DNA from: Virgibacillus ndiopensis
Lineage (GTDB): Bacteria > Bacillota > Bacilli > Bacillales > Amphibacillaceae
DNA length: 64,000 nucleotides
Direction of reading: 5' to 3'
Assembly (NCBI RefSeq): GCF_900187325.1
Contig: NZ_FZMZ01000004.1
Span: 620,001 to 684,000 of the forward strand
Below, piece by piece: positions 32,073-41,649 of the stretch (position 1 is the stretch's first letter; each line of letters starts with the position of its first letter). The position numbers were made by a program, and so were the translations under genes. Under the pieces are notes generated by a model. It was not told where the DNA came from, did no database searches, and saw only the letters and a list, made by a program, of their open reading frames with translations.

Positions 32073-33245
32073 TTAATTTACCTTATTAACATATTGACGC
32101 ATATTGTCTTTCATTCCTGATAGACAAATCTCCGCAGGGTCTTTTTCAATGTCAAATTCAACTGTTGAACCGTCGGTTGGTAGTGCTTCCTGGAAAATTT
32201 CCTCATATTCTGAAACAGTTACTTCAGTTCTTGAAGAGAATAACTTATTATGTTGTTCAATATTTAAGTAATCACGATAATTTGGTTGTAAAATACCAGT
32301 GAAAAACTCTCCTACTGCACCTGATCCATAGCTGAATAGACCGATTCTTGAGCCTTCTTTCAAATCTTCTTTTTGTTCAAGAAGTGATAGTAAGCTTAAA
32401 TACAGTGATCCCGTATAAATGTTTCCAACGTTCCTGTTATAAGTTGTACTAATTTTATAGTTAGCTAATAGCTTTTCTTTATCTTCCTCGTTTACGTCAT
32501 CTAAAATTGTTCTTAACGCTTTAAGTCCCATCTTTGTATATGGGAGATGATAACAGATTGCTTCTAAATCTTTTAGCCCCAACCCTGTTTTTGCTTTATA
32601 TGCTTCCCATACTTTTGAAAAGAATAAAATATATTGTTCATTTGAGTATTTCCCATCAACAAATGCTTTATCAGAGTAAACCGGACGCCAAAAATCCATA
32701 ATATCTGAAGTTAAATAGGCACTTTGCTCCTCAAGCTCCATAATTCGGGGATCTGCACTGATAACTAATGCAACCGCTCCTGCTCCCTGCGTTGCTTCTC
32801 CTGAGGTATTCAAACCATACCTAGCAATGTCCGAACCCAATACTAATACCTTACTTTTAGGATTCAATGCAATATGCCCTTTTGCCATTTGAATAGCAGC
32901 AGTCGCTCCATAACAAGCCTGTTTCACTTCAATGGCTCGAGCATGTGGATTCAACCCTAACAAGTGGTGAACGTAGATTCCGGCTGATTTAGAATGATCA
33001 ATTCCCGATTCCGTCCCGAAAATACATAGGTCAATCTCTTCCTTATCCTGTTCGTCCAAAATTTTCAATGCAGCATTTGCTGCTAACGTGACGGAATCTT
33101 GGGTGATTGGAGCGATAGACATTTTTTCCTGCCCAATTCCAATCGTAAATTTTTCTGGCTCTACATTTCTTTGCACTGCTAATTTATTCATATCTACGTA
33201 TAAATGAGGTGTGTGAAAACCTATTTTATCAATTCCTATTTTCAA
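32073..33245 (-). CDS. mvaS: Hydroxymethylglutaryl-CoA synthase
   Basis: A 390-residue thiolase-fold enzyme condensing acetyl-CoA with acetoacetyl-CoA to HMG-CoA, the entry to the mevalonate pathway. The catalytic triad stands at the numbering known for Gram-positive MvaS: E79 (FGTESG), C111 (KQACYGATAA) and H233 (CYHLPYTK). The C-terminal GLFSYGSGAVGEFF is typical. The start is a TTG at 33245 with AAGGAG upstream. It is alone: no mvaA or mevalonate kinase gene is nearby, so the rest of the route must be elsewhere if present. Confidence 0.94.
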   Translation of the reverse strand: MKIGIDKIGFHTPHLYVDMNKLAVQRNVEPEKFTIGIGQEKMSIAPITQDSVTLAANAALKILDEQDKEEIDLCIFGTESGIDHSKSAGIYVHHLLGLNPHARAIEVKQACYGATAAIQMAKGHIALNPKSKVLVLGSDIARYGLNTSGEATQGAGAVALVISADPRIMELEEQSAYLTSDIMDFWRPVYSDKAFVDGKYSNEQYILFFSKVWEAYKAKTGLGLKDLEAICYHLPYTKMGLKALRTILDDVNEEDKEKLLANYKISTTYNRNVGNIYTGSLYLSLLSLLEQKEDLKEGSRIGLFSYGSGAVGEFFTGILQPNYRDYLNIEQHNKLFSSRTEVTVSEYEEIFQEALPTDGSTVEFDIEKDPAEICLSGMKDNMRQYVNKVN

Positions 33246-33573
33246 CTTTTCTACTCCTTACCTATCTGTATAAATTATTAAGTATCAACTATGCTGCTAA
33301 GCAAAATTTCCGAAGCAATACATTCAACATCCTAAATCATAATATAGTCCAGCGTTAAAAACAACAAAATGACATAACCCAAATTTAGGTATGACCGTTT
33401 AATATACCAATACTGGGCTGCGGGAAAAAGCAATAAAAAATGCTAATTTACTACAGCACTTATGTCGCAGTTTCTATAAAAATTGCCTAATTCTATTTTT
33501 TCAAGTTAACTCAGCCTTAATAAAGGTGGAGTTTATTCAGAAAGAAATAAGGAAGTAATTTACTATATATATG
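33246..33573. other. Intergenic region upstream of mvaS
   Basis: No gene is visible. It should hold the mvaS promoter. The segment at 33458-33522 contains a degenerate copy of the dispersed ATGTCGCAGTTT...CAGCCTTAATA motif. Confidence 0.35.
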
Positions 33574-33614
33574 AAACGGTGCTTTGGGACTGTACTGCCC
33601 CCAAAGCACCGTTT
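33574..33614 (-). terminator. Terminator after alr
   Basis: A perfect 15-bp stem (AAACGGTGCTTTGGG with CCCAAAGCACCGTTT) with an 11-nt loop. Confidence 0.8.
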
Positions 33615-33629
33615 AAAATAAAACCTGTA

Positions 33630-34763
33630 TTAACATTCATTCCTATACACCCGTGGAACCCTCTTCCCTATCAAACAAGCTACTTCGTAGTGAATCGTGT
33701 TCATTTTATCCGCTACTTCTGCCATAGAAATAAAACCATCACAAGGATCACCGAAGATGGTAATCACATCTTCCGGTTTATACTGTTCAATGTCTGTCAC
33801 ATTAATCATTGCCTGATCCATGCAGATTCGACCAACAATTGGTGCACGTTGTCCGTTAATGATTACATTACCCGTATTAGATAATGCACGTGAAAATCCA
33901 TCCGCATAGCCAACAGGAATAGTTGTAATGGTAGATTCTTTTTTGGGAGCATACGTACATCCATAACTGATCGGCTGGCCGGCAGGTACTGTTTTAGTCA
34001 TGACTGATTTTGTTTTAAAACTCATAGCTTGTTTTAAAGAGATTTTTTCTTGAAGATGTTCACTTGGGTATAAGCCATACAAACTTACCCCCACCCTAAC
34101 CATATCCAAATGCATTTTCGGGTGAGCAATCGTTCCTGCACTGTTACAACAATGTTTAATTGGAATTTGAACGTTATGCTTTTCCAGATAATCAGTGATT
34201 TTGTTGAAATGGTTAAACTGTTTAACCGTGTATGTTGCATCAACATTATCTGCATCCGCAAAATGGGTAAAGATTCCTTCCACAAAAACGAAAGGAGATG
34301 TTATAGATCGAACCAGTTGAAGTGCCGCTTCTTTATTATTTAGCCCAATTCTATTCATCCCAGTATCAATCTTTATATGAATACGAGAAGTTTTTTCGTT
34401 TTCCTCAGCAACTTCTACAATGCGTTTTACCACATCTTGTGTAAAAACTGTCAAAGTAATATCATTCATAATCGCATCTTTTACAGCATTGAGGGGAGTA
34501 TATCCAAGAACTAAAATAGGGAAGCTTATCCCGGCTTTTCGCAGCACTATTGCTTCATCAAGCAAAGCAACCGCCAAATAGTCTACGCCTGAATTGATTG
34601 CCGTTTTTGCGACTTCAACTGCACCATGTCCATATCCATCGGCTTTTACGACAGCCATCAGTTTACAATTATCATGTATATGCCTTTTAAAAGCTTTTAC
34701 ATTTTCTTGTATTGCATCCAACGAAATTTCTACCCAAGTATCTCGATAACTTCCATGATTCAT
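33630..34763 (-). CDS. alr: Alanine racemase
   Basis: A 377-residue fold-type III PLP enzyme interconverting L- and D-alanine for peptidoglycan. The PLP lysine is K40 in VVKADGYGHGA; the second catalytic base Tyr is in ISYGCTYAP near 260; the carboxylate-binding region RICMDQAMINVT follows near 305. AGGGGGAATT suits the ATG at 34763 rather than the TTG-type upstream start at 34781. It follows ald on the same strand after a terminator, so it likely has its own promoter. Confidence 0.95.
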   Translation of the reverse strand: MNHGSYRDTWVEISLDAIQENVKAFKRHIHDNCKLMAVVKADGYGHGAVEVAKTAINSGVDYLAVALLDEAIVLRKAGISFPILVLGYTPLNAVKDAIMNDITLTVFTQDVVKRIVEVAEENEKTSRIHIKIDTGMNRIGLNNKEAALQLVRSITSPFVFVEGIFTHFADADNVDATYTVKQFNHFNKITDYLEKHNVQIPIKHCCNSAGTIAHPKMHLDMVRVGVSLYGLYPSEHLQEKISLKQAMSFKTKSVMTKTVPAGQPISYGCTYAPKKESTITTIPVGYADGFSRALSNTGNVIINGQRAPIVGRICMDQAMINVTDIEQYKPEDVITIFGDPCDGFISMAEVADKMNTIHYEVACLIGKRVPRVYRNEC

Positions 34764-34786
34764 GACTAATTCCCCCTGCATTATTA

Positions 34787-34824
34787 AAAATACCCTTCAA
34801 GCAGTATCACATGAAGGGTATTTT
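34787..34824 (-). terminator. Terminator after ald
   Basis: A 13-bp perfect stem (AAAATACCCTTCA with TGAAGGGTATTTT) lying between ald and alr. Confidence 0.8.
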
Positions 34825-34851
34825 ACATTAAAAAATTTATAGTGGCTAGAC

Positions 34852-35976
34852 TTAATCTAGATCTGAAATAGCATCTTCTACTGTAACATAATCATAACCA
34901 AGATCATGTGCTACCGCTTCAAATGTAACTTTACCATTTACAACGTTAACACCTGATTTAATTGCTATGTTGTCATTAATTGCTTTTATAGCACCCTTTG
35001 AAGCAATCTGTACCGCGTAAGGAATCGTTACATTAGTCAGTGCCATTGTTGCTGTACGTGGTACAGCACCAGGCATATTCGCAACAGCATAATGAAGGAT
35101 ACCATATTTTTCATAGATTGGGTCATCATGTGTTGTAATGTGGTCTACTGTTTCAAAGTTACCACCCTGGTCAATTGCAACGTCTACAATAACAGAACCT
35201 GGCTGCATGGATTTAACCATTTCCTCAGATACAAGTTTAGGAGCTTTTGCACCTGGAATTAGTACAGAACCAATTACTAAATCAGAATCTTTAACTGCTT
35301 CAGCAATATTGAATGGGTTCGACATCAATGTTTGTACACTTGTACCAAAGATATCTTCTAATTGACGTAAACGTGTTGGATTTAAGTCAATAATTGTTAC
35401 ATCAGCACCAAGACCAACTGCGATTTTGGCTGCGTTTGTACCAACCATCCCCCCACCTATAACAGTTACTTTACCACGTTTAACACCTGGAACACCACTT
35501 AGGAGAATTCCTTTTCCACCATAGAATTTTTCAAGGTATTGTGCTCCAATTTGTGATGCCATCCGACCAGCAACCTCACTCATAGGTGAAAGTAATGGTA
35601 ATGTATTGTTAACTGTTACTGTTTCATAAGCAATTGCTGTAACTTCTTTTTCAACTAATGCTTTTGTTAACTCTGGTTCTGCTGCTAGGTGTAAGTATGT
35701 GAACAAAATTAACCCCTTACGGAAATAGTCATATTCAGATGAAAGTGGTTCTTTAACCTTCATAATCATATCAGCTTTTCCCCAAACATCTGAAGCGCTT
35801 ACAATAATCTCGGCGCCTGCATCCTTATATTCCTCATTTGTAAAGTTACTACCAACACCAGCATCTGATTCAATAATTACAGTATGCCCAGCTTTTACCA
35901 AATTAACAACTCCAGCGGGTGTCATAGCAACGCGGTTTTCATTATTTTTTATTTCTTTAGGTACGCCAATAATCAT
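34852..35976 (-). CDS. ald: Alanine dehydrogenase
   Basis: A 374-residue NAD-dependent enzyme that converts L-alanine to pyruvate and ammonia, used for alanine catabolism and during sporulation. Catalytic residues K75 (MKVKEP) and H96 (TYLHLA) are in place, and the nucleotide-binding loop [12 protein letters not shown] is near residue 170. The frame begins 12 codons earlier, but AAGGAGAG marks the ATG at 35976. The adjacent upstream gene encodes a PucR-type regulator resembling AdeR, the known activator of ald in B. subtilis. Confidence 0.95.
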   Translation of the reverse strand: MIIGVPKEIKNNENRVAMTPAGVVNLVKAGHTVIIESDAGVGSNFTNEEYKDAGAEIIVSASDVWGKADMIMKVKEPLSSEYDYFRKGLILFTYLHLAAEPELTKALVEKEVTAIAYETVTVNNTLPLLSPMSEVAGRMASQIGAQYLEKFYGGKGILLSGVPGVKRGKVTVIGGGMVGTNAAKIAVGLGADVTIIDLNPTRLRQLEDIFGTSVQTLMSNPFNIAEAVKDSDLVIGSVLIPGAKAPKLVSEEMVKSMQPGSVIVDVAIDQGGNFETVDHITTHDDPIYEKYGILHYAVANMPGAVPRTATMALTNVTIPYAVQIASKGAIKAINDNIAIKSGVNVVNGKVTFEAVAHDLGYDYVTVEDAISDLD

Positions 35977-36080
35977 AGTTAATCTCTCCTTCATGTTCAT
36001 TTTACACTTCATTATATCGCTTTTATGTCAAATTTGATTTATGCAGGTAACAAAAAATAATAGGGACAATTTGTGTAAAA

Positions 36081-37331
36081 TCACATATCATCCCTTCTTA
36101 TGTTCTCTAATTTCAAATCAAGGTATAACGTTATTTTTTGATTAGGATCCTTTAGGTCAATTTCTGCAATATCAACTATCCTTTTGAGACGATAATTTAA
36201 CGTATTTGTATGAACATGTATTAATTTAGCTGCTCGATGAACATTACTATCACATTCCAAATAGACTTTTAATGTTGCTAATAATTCGGAATGATGTAGC
36301 CGGTCGTATTCCTTTAACTTTTCAATGGAATAGTTTAAATAATGTTCACGAGTTCTGATTTGATAAAGTTCATCCAAAAATTGATAAATACCAAGTTCCT
36401 GGTAGCTAAATATATTCTGTAATTCCTGTGGAAATTGCTCTTTCACCTCCAAAACCTTTAAAGCTTGTGTGTAGCTATCCTTCATATATTGTGGTGAGTT
36501 ATAGATATTTCCAAAAGATCCCGTCACATTACTAATTTGCAATCGTTCACTAATTTTGTGCGTAAAGTTTTGGATAAATTCATTTAAGACGTTTATCGCA
36601 TTGCCCTCTTTTCCAAGACGAATAAGCAATATTAGTTGGTTTTGGTCAAATACACGACAAACAATTTGAACTAACTGCAAGGTTTCTGTTAAATAGTACG
36701 AGTGCTTCTCAATTGTTTGAGTAATTTCACAATCATATTCAATCATGACAATAGCAAGTCTTCCATCTAATTGTAGTCCAAACTGCCTCGCTTGACGCCC
36801 AATTATACTTTTTTGCTGAACGTGTCCTGTGAGTAACTTCCAGAAAAATTCTTGGTAGCTTTCTTCCGCTTTTCTTTTTTTAATTTGAAGCTTCAGAAGC
36901 TGTTTAGTCACAAGACTCGCCGCTTCTTTAAGCAAGTTAATTTTTTCTTCACCAAGTGTTTTATTATCAGTTTGAGCCCATATAAATCCAAGGACCTCGT
37001 TATTTTTACGAACTGAAACGGCGATACGGTTACCCAAGCCTACTTTCTCAATAGCCGGGACAATCACGGGATCATCACTTTCGAATAATTTTCCCATCAC
37101 ACCATTTTTCCAAAGGCTGTTAATTACCTTTTCAGGTACTTTTCTTCTTATTATAGTAGCTATTCTAGCATCATCCACATTTTTTTCATGTGTACTATAC
37201 GAGATTATTCGATGATTAGAATCTTCTATTGTAATAGGACAATCCAGGATTTCCCCTATCCGATCAGCAAGCCCTTCCAGAGAATCAAAATTATCCTTAA
37301 ACAATTCTTTATAGTCAGATGAATTAGACAT
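36081..37331 (-). CDS. adeR: PucR/CdaR-family regulator, probable AdeR
   Basis: A 416-residue transcriptional regulator. The N-terminal part (about 15-150) looks like a GAF-type sensor (CPITIEDSNHRIISYSTHE), the middle is the PucR linker, and the C-terminus holds the HTH_30 domain VHRAAKLIHVHTNTLNYRLK (about 368-387). In B. subtilis AdeR (YukF) sits next to ald and activates it in response to alanine; the same arrangement here is the main reason for the name. GGAGTG lies ten bases before the ATG. It is 105 bp from the ald start. Confidence 0.75.
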   Translation of the reverse strand: MSNSSDYKELFKDNFDSLEGLADRIGEILDCPITIEDSNHRIISYSTHEKNVDDARIATIIRRKVPEKVINSLWKNGVMGKLFESDDPVIVPAIEKVGLGNRIAVSVRKNNEVLGFIWAQTDNKTLGEEKINLLKEAASLVTKQLLKLQIKKRKAEESYQEFFWKLLTGHVQQKSIIGRQARQFGLQLDGRLAIVMIEYDCEITQTIEKHSYYLTETLQLVQIVCRVFDQNQLILLIRLGKEGNAINVLNEFIQNFTHKISERLQISNVTGSFGNIYNSPQYMKDSYTQALKVLEVKEQFPQELQNIFSYQELGIYQFLDELYQIRTREHYLNYSIEKLKEYDRLHHSELLATLKVYLECDSNVHRAAKLIHVHTNTLNYRLKRIVDIAEIDLKDPNQKITLYLDLKLENIRRDDM

Positions 37332-37564
37332 AAAAAACGTTCACTCCATTCTGTCCCTAGAATACCACATTATCGGTAATTTTGTATTACTTCTTTGTGA
37401 AAAATAACAACGATTACATTTTAGATTTTATTATTAAAACAAATGGACTTTACTAATAATTTGTTACAATTGTGAAAGCGTTTTAAACAAATAGACAAAA
37501 TTCGACAAAGTATCATTTCTTTGGTATTATATGCATTTGTCATCACAAGTTTGGAGGATATTAC

Positions 37565-38635
37565 ATGAAAAAAATCTTAAAAATTGGAAGCGCTTTTATC
37601 GGAATCATTGTCGGTGCTGGCTTCGCATCTGGACAAGAAGTTTTACAATACTTCACTAGCTTTGGTCTCATTGGTACAGTTGGAGCGATTATTGCAACTG
37701 CCTTATTTGCATACTTGGGCATGACTTTAGTTAGGCTTGGAAGTCGCTTGCAGACTAAGTCACATAGGGAAGCAGTGTATAAAATTAGCGGGCACTACCT
37801 ACTGGGTATTATTGTTGATTATATCATTATTTTCACCTTGTTTGGTGTAGGTGTTGTCATGATTGCAGGTGCAGGTTCCACTCTTGAACAGCAGTTTGGA
37901 TTACCATCTCTTATAGGTACGATATTAATGACAATTTTAGTCATTCTTACCATTATGATGAATGTTGATCGAGTAGTTGCTGTTATTGGAAGTATTACAC
38001 CATTTTTAATTCTTGGGGTAATCATTGTCTCTATATATAGTCTGCTATCAATGGATGCATCGTTTTCATCGCTTGAACCTACAGCTAAAGAGCAACCGTC
38101 TGCACTACCTAATTGGTTCATATCAGGAATCAACTATGTTTCATTTAATATTGCGGTAGGTGCTTCCATGTCACTTGTTATGGGAGGGGCTGAAAGGGAC
38201 GAAAAAACAGCAAAAATTGGTGGACTTGTTGGTGGATTAGGTCTTGGCATCCTAATTATTTTAAGTCACCTTGCTATTTATTCAAAAATTGAGATCGTTC
38301 GAAACTTCGATATGCCAATGTTAAAAATAGTTGATGATATTTCGCCTGTTTTGGGAGTAGTTTATTCACTAATTCTATTCGGAATGATTTTTAATACTGC
38401 AGTAAGTATGTTTTTCGCATTCGGCGCACGCTTTACAGAAATTGGATCAAATAAATATAAAATGTTTGTAATTATAACGATGATCATAGCATTTGCTGCT
38501 AGCTTTGTTGGCTTTACAGATCTTGTTGCCTTTTTCTACCCACTTATTGGTTACTTAGGGTTATTCCTTATTGTTGCCCTAGTATATGCATCTATTAAAA
38601 TGCCATCCGCAAAAAAAGAAAAAGAATCATCTTAA
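37565..38635 (+). CDS. YkvI-family membrane transporter
   Basis: A 356-residue integral membrane protein with about ten helices. The start KKILKIGSAFIGIIVGAGFA SGQE, split here, with the GAGFASG unwound-helix motif, is typical of APC-type amino-acid carriers and of the YkvI family. Function is not proved; some annotation links it with branched-chain amino acids. GGAGGA precedes the ATG at good distance. It is divergent from adeR, which could suggest that AdeR also affects it. Its 3' end lies 57 bp before the IS3-type element. Confidence 0.8.
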   Translation: MKKILKIGSAFIGIIVGAGFASGQEVLQYFTSFGLIGTVGAIIATALFAYLGMTLVRLGSRLQTKSHREAVYKISGHYLLGIIVDYIIIFTLFGVGVVMIAGAGSTLEQQFGLPSLIGTILMTILVILTIMMNVDRVVAVIGSITPFLILGVIIVSIYSLLSMDASFSSLEPTAKEQPSALPNWFISGINYVSFNIAVGASMSLVMGGAERDEKTAKIGGLVGGLGLGILIILSHLAIYSKIEIVRNFDMPMLKIVDDISPVLGVVYSLILFGMIFNTAVSMFFAFGARFTEIGSNKYKMFVIITMIIAFAASFVGFTDLVAFFYPLIGYLGLFLIVALVYASIKMPSAKKEKESS

Positions 38636-38760
38636 AATGAGATGAAAAAGTATATAGTAAAAACACCTCCAAATTGAAGAGACCTAAAAAAATGAGACAG
38701 AGGAAAAAGCACCCCCTGAGTCGTATATAAATTTAACGACTTTTAGGAGGTGCTTTTCTC

Positions 38761-39084
38761 GTGGGGGAAAAGAAAAAATTCTATTCAGAAGAAATTAAAC
38801 GAGAAGTAATTGAAATGAAGTTGTCTAAGAAGTACACCAATAAACAGATTATGGATGAGTTTGGGATACGTAATAAATCTCAAATTATGACTTGGATGAG
38901 ATGGTATAGACAAGGGGAAGAACATCGGCTGTCACAACCCGTTGGTAAACAATATTCTTATGGAAAAGGACCTGAGGAACTAAGTGAAATAGATCAATTA
39001 AAACGGCAAGTGAAGCATCTGGAAATTAAAAATGAAATCTTAAAAAAGTACCGGGAAATCGAAAGGAGTTGGTACCAGAAGTAG
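38761..39084 (+). CDS. IS3-family transposase OrfA
   Basis: A 107-residue helix-turn-helix protein: FYSEEIKREVIEMKLSKKYT, then GIRNKSQIMTWMRWYR, then a C-terminal leucine-zipper-like segment (IDQLKRQVKHLEIKNEILKK). It binds the element ends. It starts at a GTG with AGGAGGTG upstream, itself part of a hairpin. A AAAAAG heptamer (A AAA AAG) at 39042-39048 is in the correct phase for -1 frameshifting into orfB to make the full OrfAB transposase. Confidence 0.92.
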   Translation: MGEKKKFYSEEIKREVIEMKLSKKYTNKQIMDEFGIRNKSQIMTWMRWYRQGEEHRLSQPVGKQYSYGKGPEELSEIDQLKRQVKHLEIKNEILKKYREIERSWYQK

Positions 39085-39923
39085 TAATAGAGCTAGTAGA
39101 GTCATTAAAGGAAGTTTATACTGTGTCGATGATATGCGATTGTGTTGGAGTTCCTAAGTCTACTTACTATCGTTGGGCTCAAAAGTCGTGGGGGCCAACG
39201 GAACTAGAACAACAGATAATCGATATTTGTAAATCTCTAAAATACAGAGTGGGACACAGAATGGTAAAAAAGATATTAAAAGAGGATTACAACATTTCTG
39301 TGAATAGAATTACTGTTCAAAAAATCATGCAGAAGTATAAGATCCAATGTCGGGTTAAACCAAAAAGAAAATCCAACATAGCTGGTGAAAGTAAATGTGT
39401 TGTACCTAATTTATTGGAACAGAATTTCAAGGCGGAGAGACCAAACCAAAAGTGGGTTACAGATATTACCTATTTGTCTTTTGGAGAATCGATGATGTAT
39501 TTATCAACCATTATGGACTTGTATAGTAACGAAATTGTTGCTTACCGAGTGAGTCACACCCAAGAGGTAGAACTCGTATTAGAAACCTTAAAAGCAGCAT
39601 GTAATGGGCGTGAAACTAAGGGACTGATTCTTCACAGTGACCAAGGATCGCAATACACATCGTATGCTTTTCAAGAGTTGGCTGAAGAAAAAGGCATTAT
39701 CACAAGCATGTCCCGCAAAGGCAATTGCTTTGATAATGCCGTCATTGAATCCTTCCACTCCACCATAAAGTCGGAAGAATTCTACACACACCAAAAGGCG
39801 CGTCTTACAAACTCTATTGTACTAGAAAAAGTAGAATCTTACATGTATTATTACAACTATATACGACCGTTTTCAAAATTAAACTGCCTTTCCCCTGTTC
39901 AATTCAGGGCAAAGGCAGCATAG
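39069..39923 (+). CDS. IS3-family transposase OrfB (DDE integrase domain)
   Basis: The catalytic half of the transposase, 284 residues if started at TTG 39069. The rve domain has the DDE residues: Asp in WVTDITYLSF near 137, Asp in ILHSDQGSQYTS near 195, and Glu in NAVIESFHSTIKSE near 232. The N-terminal HTH_21 region is KSLKYRVGHRMVKKILKED. The frame upstream stays open back to the slippery heptamer in orfA, so the functional product is expected to be an OrfAB fusion. No stops or frameshifts are seen, so the element may be active. Confidence 0.93.
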   Translation: MVPEVVIELVESLKEVYTVSMICDCVGVPKSTYYRWAQKSWGPTELEQQIIDICKSLKYRVGHRMVKKILKEDYNISVNRITVQKIMQKYKIQCRVKPKRKSNIAGESKCVVPNLLEQNFKAERPNQKWVTDITYLSFGESMMYLSTIMDLYSNEIVAYRVSHTQEVELVLETLKAACNGRETKGLILHSDQGSQYTSYAFQELAEEKGIITSMSRKGNCFDNAVIESFHSTIKSEEFYTHQKARLTNSIVLEKVESYMYYYNYIRPFSKLNCLSPVQFRAKAA

Positions 39924-39984
39924 GTGCTTTTTCTTGTCTCATATTACTAGGTCAGTTCAACTTGGAGGTGTTTTTACTATATAT

Positions 39985-41409
39985 TTAATGTGAAGCTTCT
40001 CCCCCATCAATTCCAGGGCGAGAATTTTTAATAAAGAAAGCTAAGACAAGTCCAATAATCCCAATAACTCCTGCAACGATGAATGATATATTTACACCAT
40101 GAATTATACCATTGATTCCTTTGTCTGGAATTACATTATTTGTCATAACAGATACAAGTAATGCTGTACCAACCGCACCTGATACTTGACGCATCGTATT
40201 GTTCATTGCAGTTCCATGGGATATTAAATTGGTTGGTAGCTGATTTAACCCAGCTGTGGTTACTGGCATCATAACCATCGCAACACCAAACATTCTTACT
40301 GCATTAACTACAGCTATATACGTAAATGTTGTCTGAGCCGTCAAATCAGTAAACATAAACGTTGTAATAACTAAGATAGCGAGTCCAATAATTGACAACC
40401 ACTTAGCACCAAACTTATCAAATAATCTTCCGGTAATTGGGTTCATTACTCCCATCAATACAGCCCCTGGCAACAGAGCTAAACCAGATTCAAACGCTGT
40501 AAATCCCAACATATTTTGCATGAGCAAAGGTAATACAACTGCTGCACCAATCATGGAAATAAACACAACCATCCCAAGAGCAGTTGTTAAGGTGAATATT
40601 TTATACTTAAATATCCTAAACTCAAGTATTGGTTCCTCTAATTTCAGCTGTCTGAATATAAACCATACTAAGGCAACGGCTCCAATTATTATTGAAACGA
40701 TAACCTGCATGCTTGCCCACCCGTTACTACCAGCGGTACTAAACGCATATAACAAACCACCAAATCCTAAAGTTGATAAGATAATCGATAGAATATCAAC
40801 CTTTGGAAACGTTTGTTTTGTAACATTTTTGAGAATGAAATACGCAACAATAATGTCAATGATAACAATTGGCAATATAACGTAAAATAAACTTCTCCAC
40901 GGAAAGTGCTCCACAAGCCAGCCAGATAATGTTGGACCGATTGCTGGAGCAAATGCAATAACTAATCCGAACATTCCCATTGCTGAACCCCGTTTTTCAA
41001 TCGGGAAAATAAGAAATAGTATTGTTTGCATTAATGGCATAATGATACCTGCACCGGCTGCTTGAGCAACTCTGCCGACCATCAAAAAGGCAAAATTTGG
41101 TGCAATGGAACAAATAACCGTTCCAATTGCAAAAATCCCCATTGCTGATAGAAATAACCCTCTTGTCGTAAAGCGACCAATCAAAAAGGCAGTGATTGGT
41201 ATCATGATTCCATTAACTAGCATAAAAATAGACTGTAACCACTGGGCAACGTTGGCATCCAGTTCCAAGTCATGCATTATGTGCGGTAGTGCAGTGGCTA
41301 ACAGTGTCTGATTTAAAATAGCAACGAATGCACCTGAAATTAGTACAATCATAAGTGGTACTTTATTAAATGTTTCCTCCGATTGAGGTGGCGTTTGACT
41401 CTTTTCCAA
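39985..41409 (-). CDS. DHA2-family multidrug efflux MFS transporter (EmrB/LmrB-like)
   Basis: A 474-residue permease of the drug:H+ antiporter-2 family with about fourteen helices. Signature pieces are NQTLLATALPHIMHDL near residue 33, WLQSIFMLVNGIMIPITAFL near 57, and GRVAQAAGAGIIMPLMQT near 112 (motif C-like G-x-x-x-GP follows as APAIGPTLSG). LmrB of B. subtilis is the nearest recognisable type. It begins at a TTG with GGAAGG upstream. No TetR-type regulator is adjacent. The IS3 element lies 44 bp from its 3' end. Confidence 0.9.
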   Translation of the reverse strand: MEKSQTPPQSEETFNKVPLMIVLISGAFVAILNQTLLATALPHIMHDLELDANVAQWLQSIFMLVNGIMIPITAFLIGRFTTRGLFLSAMGIFAIGTVICSIAPNFAFLMVGRVAQAAGAGIIMPLMQTILFLIFPIEKRGSAMGMFGLVIAFAPAIGPTLSGWLVEHFPWRSLFYVILPIVIIDIIVAYFILKNVTKQTFPKVDILSIILSTLGFGGLLYAFSTAGSNGWASMQVIVSIIIGAVALVWFIFRQLKLEEPILEFRIFKYKIFTLTTALGMVVFISMIGAAVVLPLLMQNMLGFTAFESGLALLPGAVLMGVMNPITGRLFDKFGAKWLSIIGLAILVITTFMFTDLTAQTTFTYIAVVNAVRMFGVAMVMMPVTTAGLNQLPTNLISHGTAMNNTMRQVSGAVGTALLVSVMTNNVIPDKGINGIIHGVNISFIVAGVIGIIGLVLAFFIKNSRPGIDGGEASH

Positions 41410-41594
41410 ATTTCTCTTCCTTCCTTCTTAAGCGTAGAAGTCTGTTGCTTTATTAATAATTCCACAGTCAAATATTTTTATGAAAAGATAGAAATTAAAG
41501 CTAACTTTCCATTATCAACCATGTAGTATATGCAACAGTAAATCCTAACATAAAAAAGAAATGAATAAAAGAAATTGACTTATATTATTTAAGA

Positions 41595-41635
41595 AAACAA
41601 GTGAACCCAGATATATTCTCTGTTTTCACTTGTTT
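41595..41635 (-). terminator. Terminator after the 93-residue protein gene
   Basis: An 11-bp stem (AAACAAGTGAA with TTCACTTGTTT) with a 19-nt loop; the minus strand continues TCTTAAA. Confidence 0.6.
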
Positions 41636-41649
41636 ATTATGTTATTATC

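Larger units (their letters stand above)
38693..39941 (+). mobile_element. IS3-family insertion sequence
   Basis: About 1249 bp, ends TGAGACAGAGGAAAAAGCACC at left (TGAGACAGAGG and following) and GGTGCTTTTTCTTGTCTCA at right, imperfect inverted repeats with one gap. Two overlapping frames encode OrfA and OrfB. No matching 3-4 bp target duplication is evident (AAA before, TAT after), so the flanks may have recombined or drifted. Close to the left end, AAAAGCACCCCCT can pair with AGGAGGTGCTTTT, which covers the orfA ribosome site. Confidence 0.88.

Noticed and set aside
38693-39941. Target-site duplication of the IS3 element
   Set aside because: No equal 3-5 bp sequence is found on both sides for the most likely ends.
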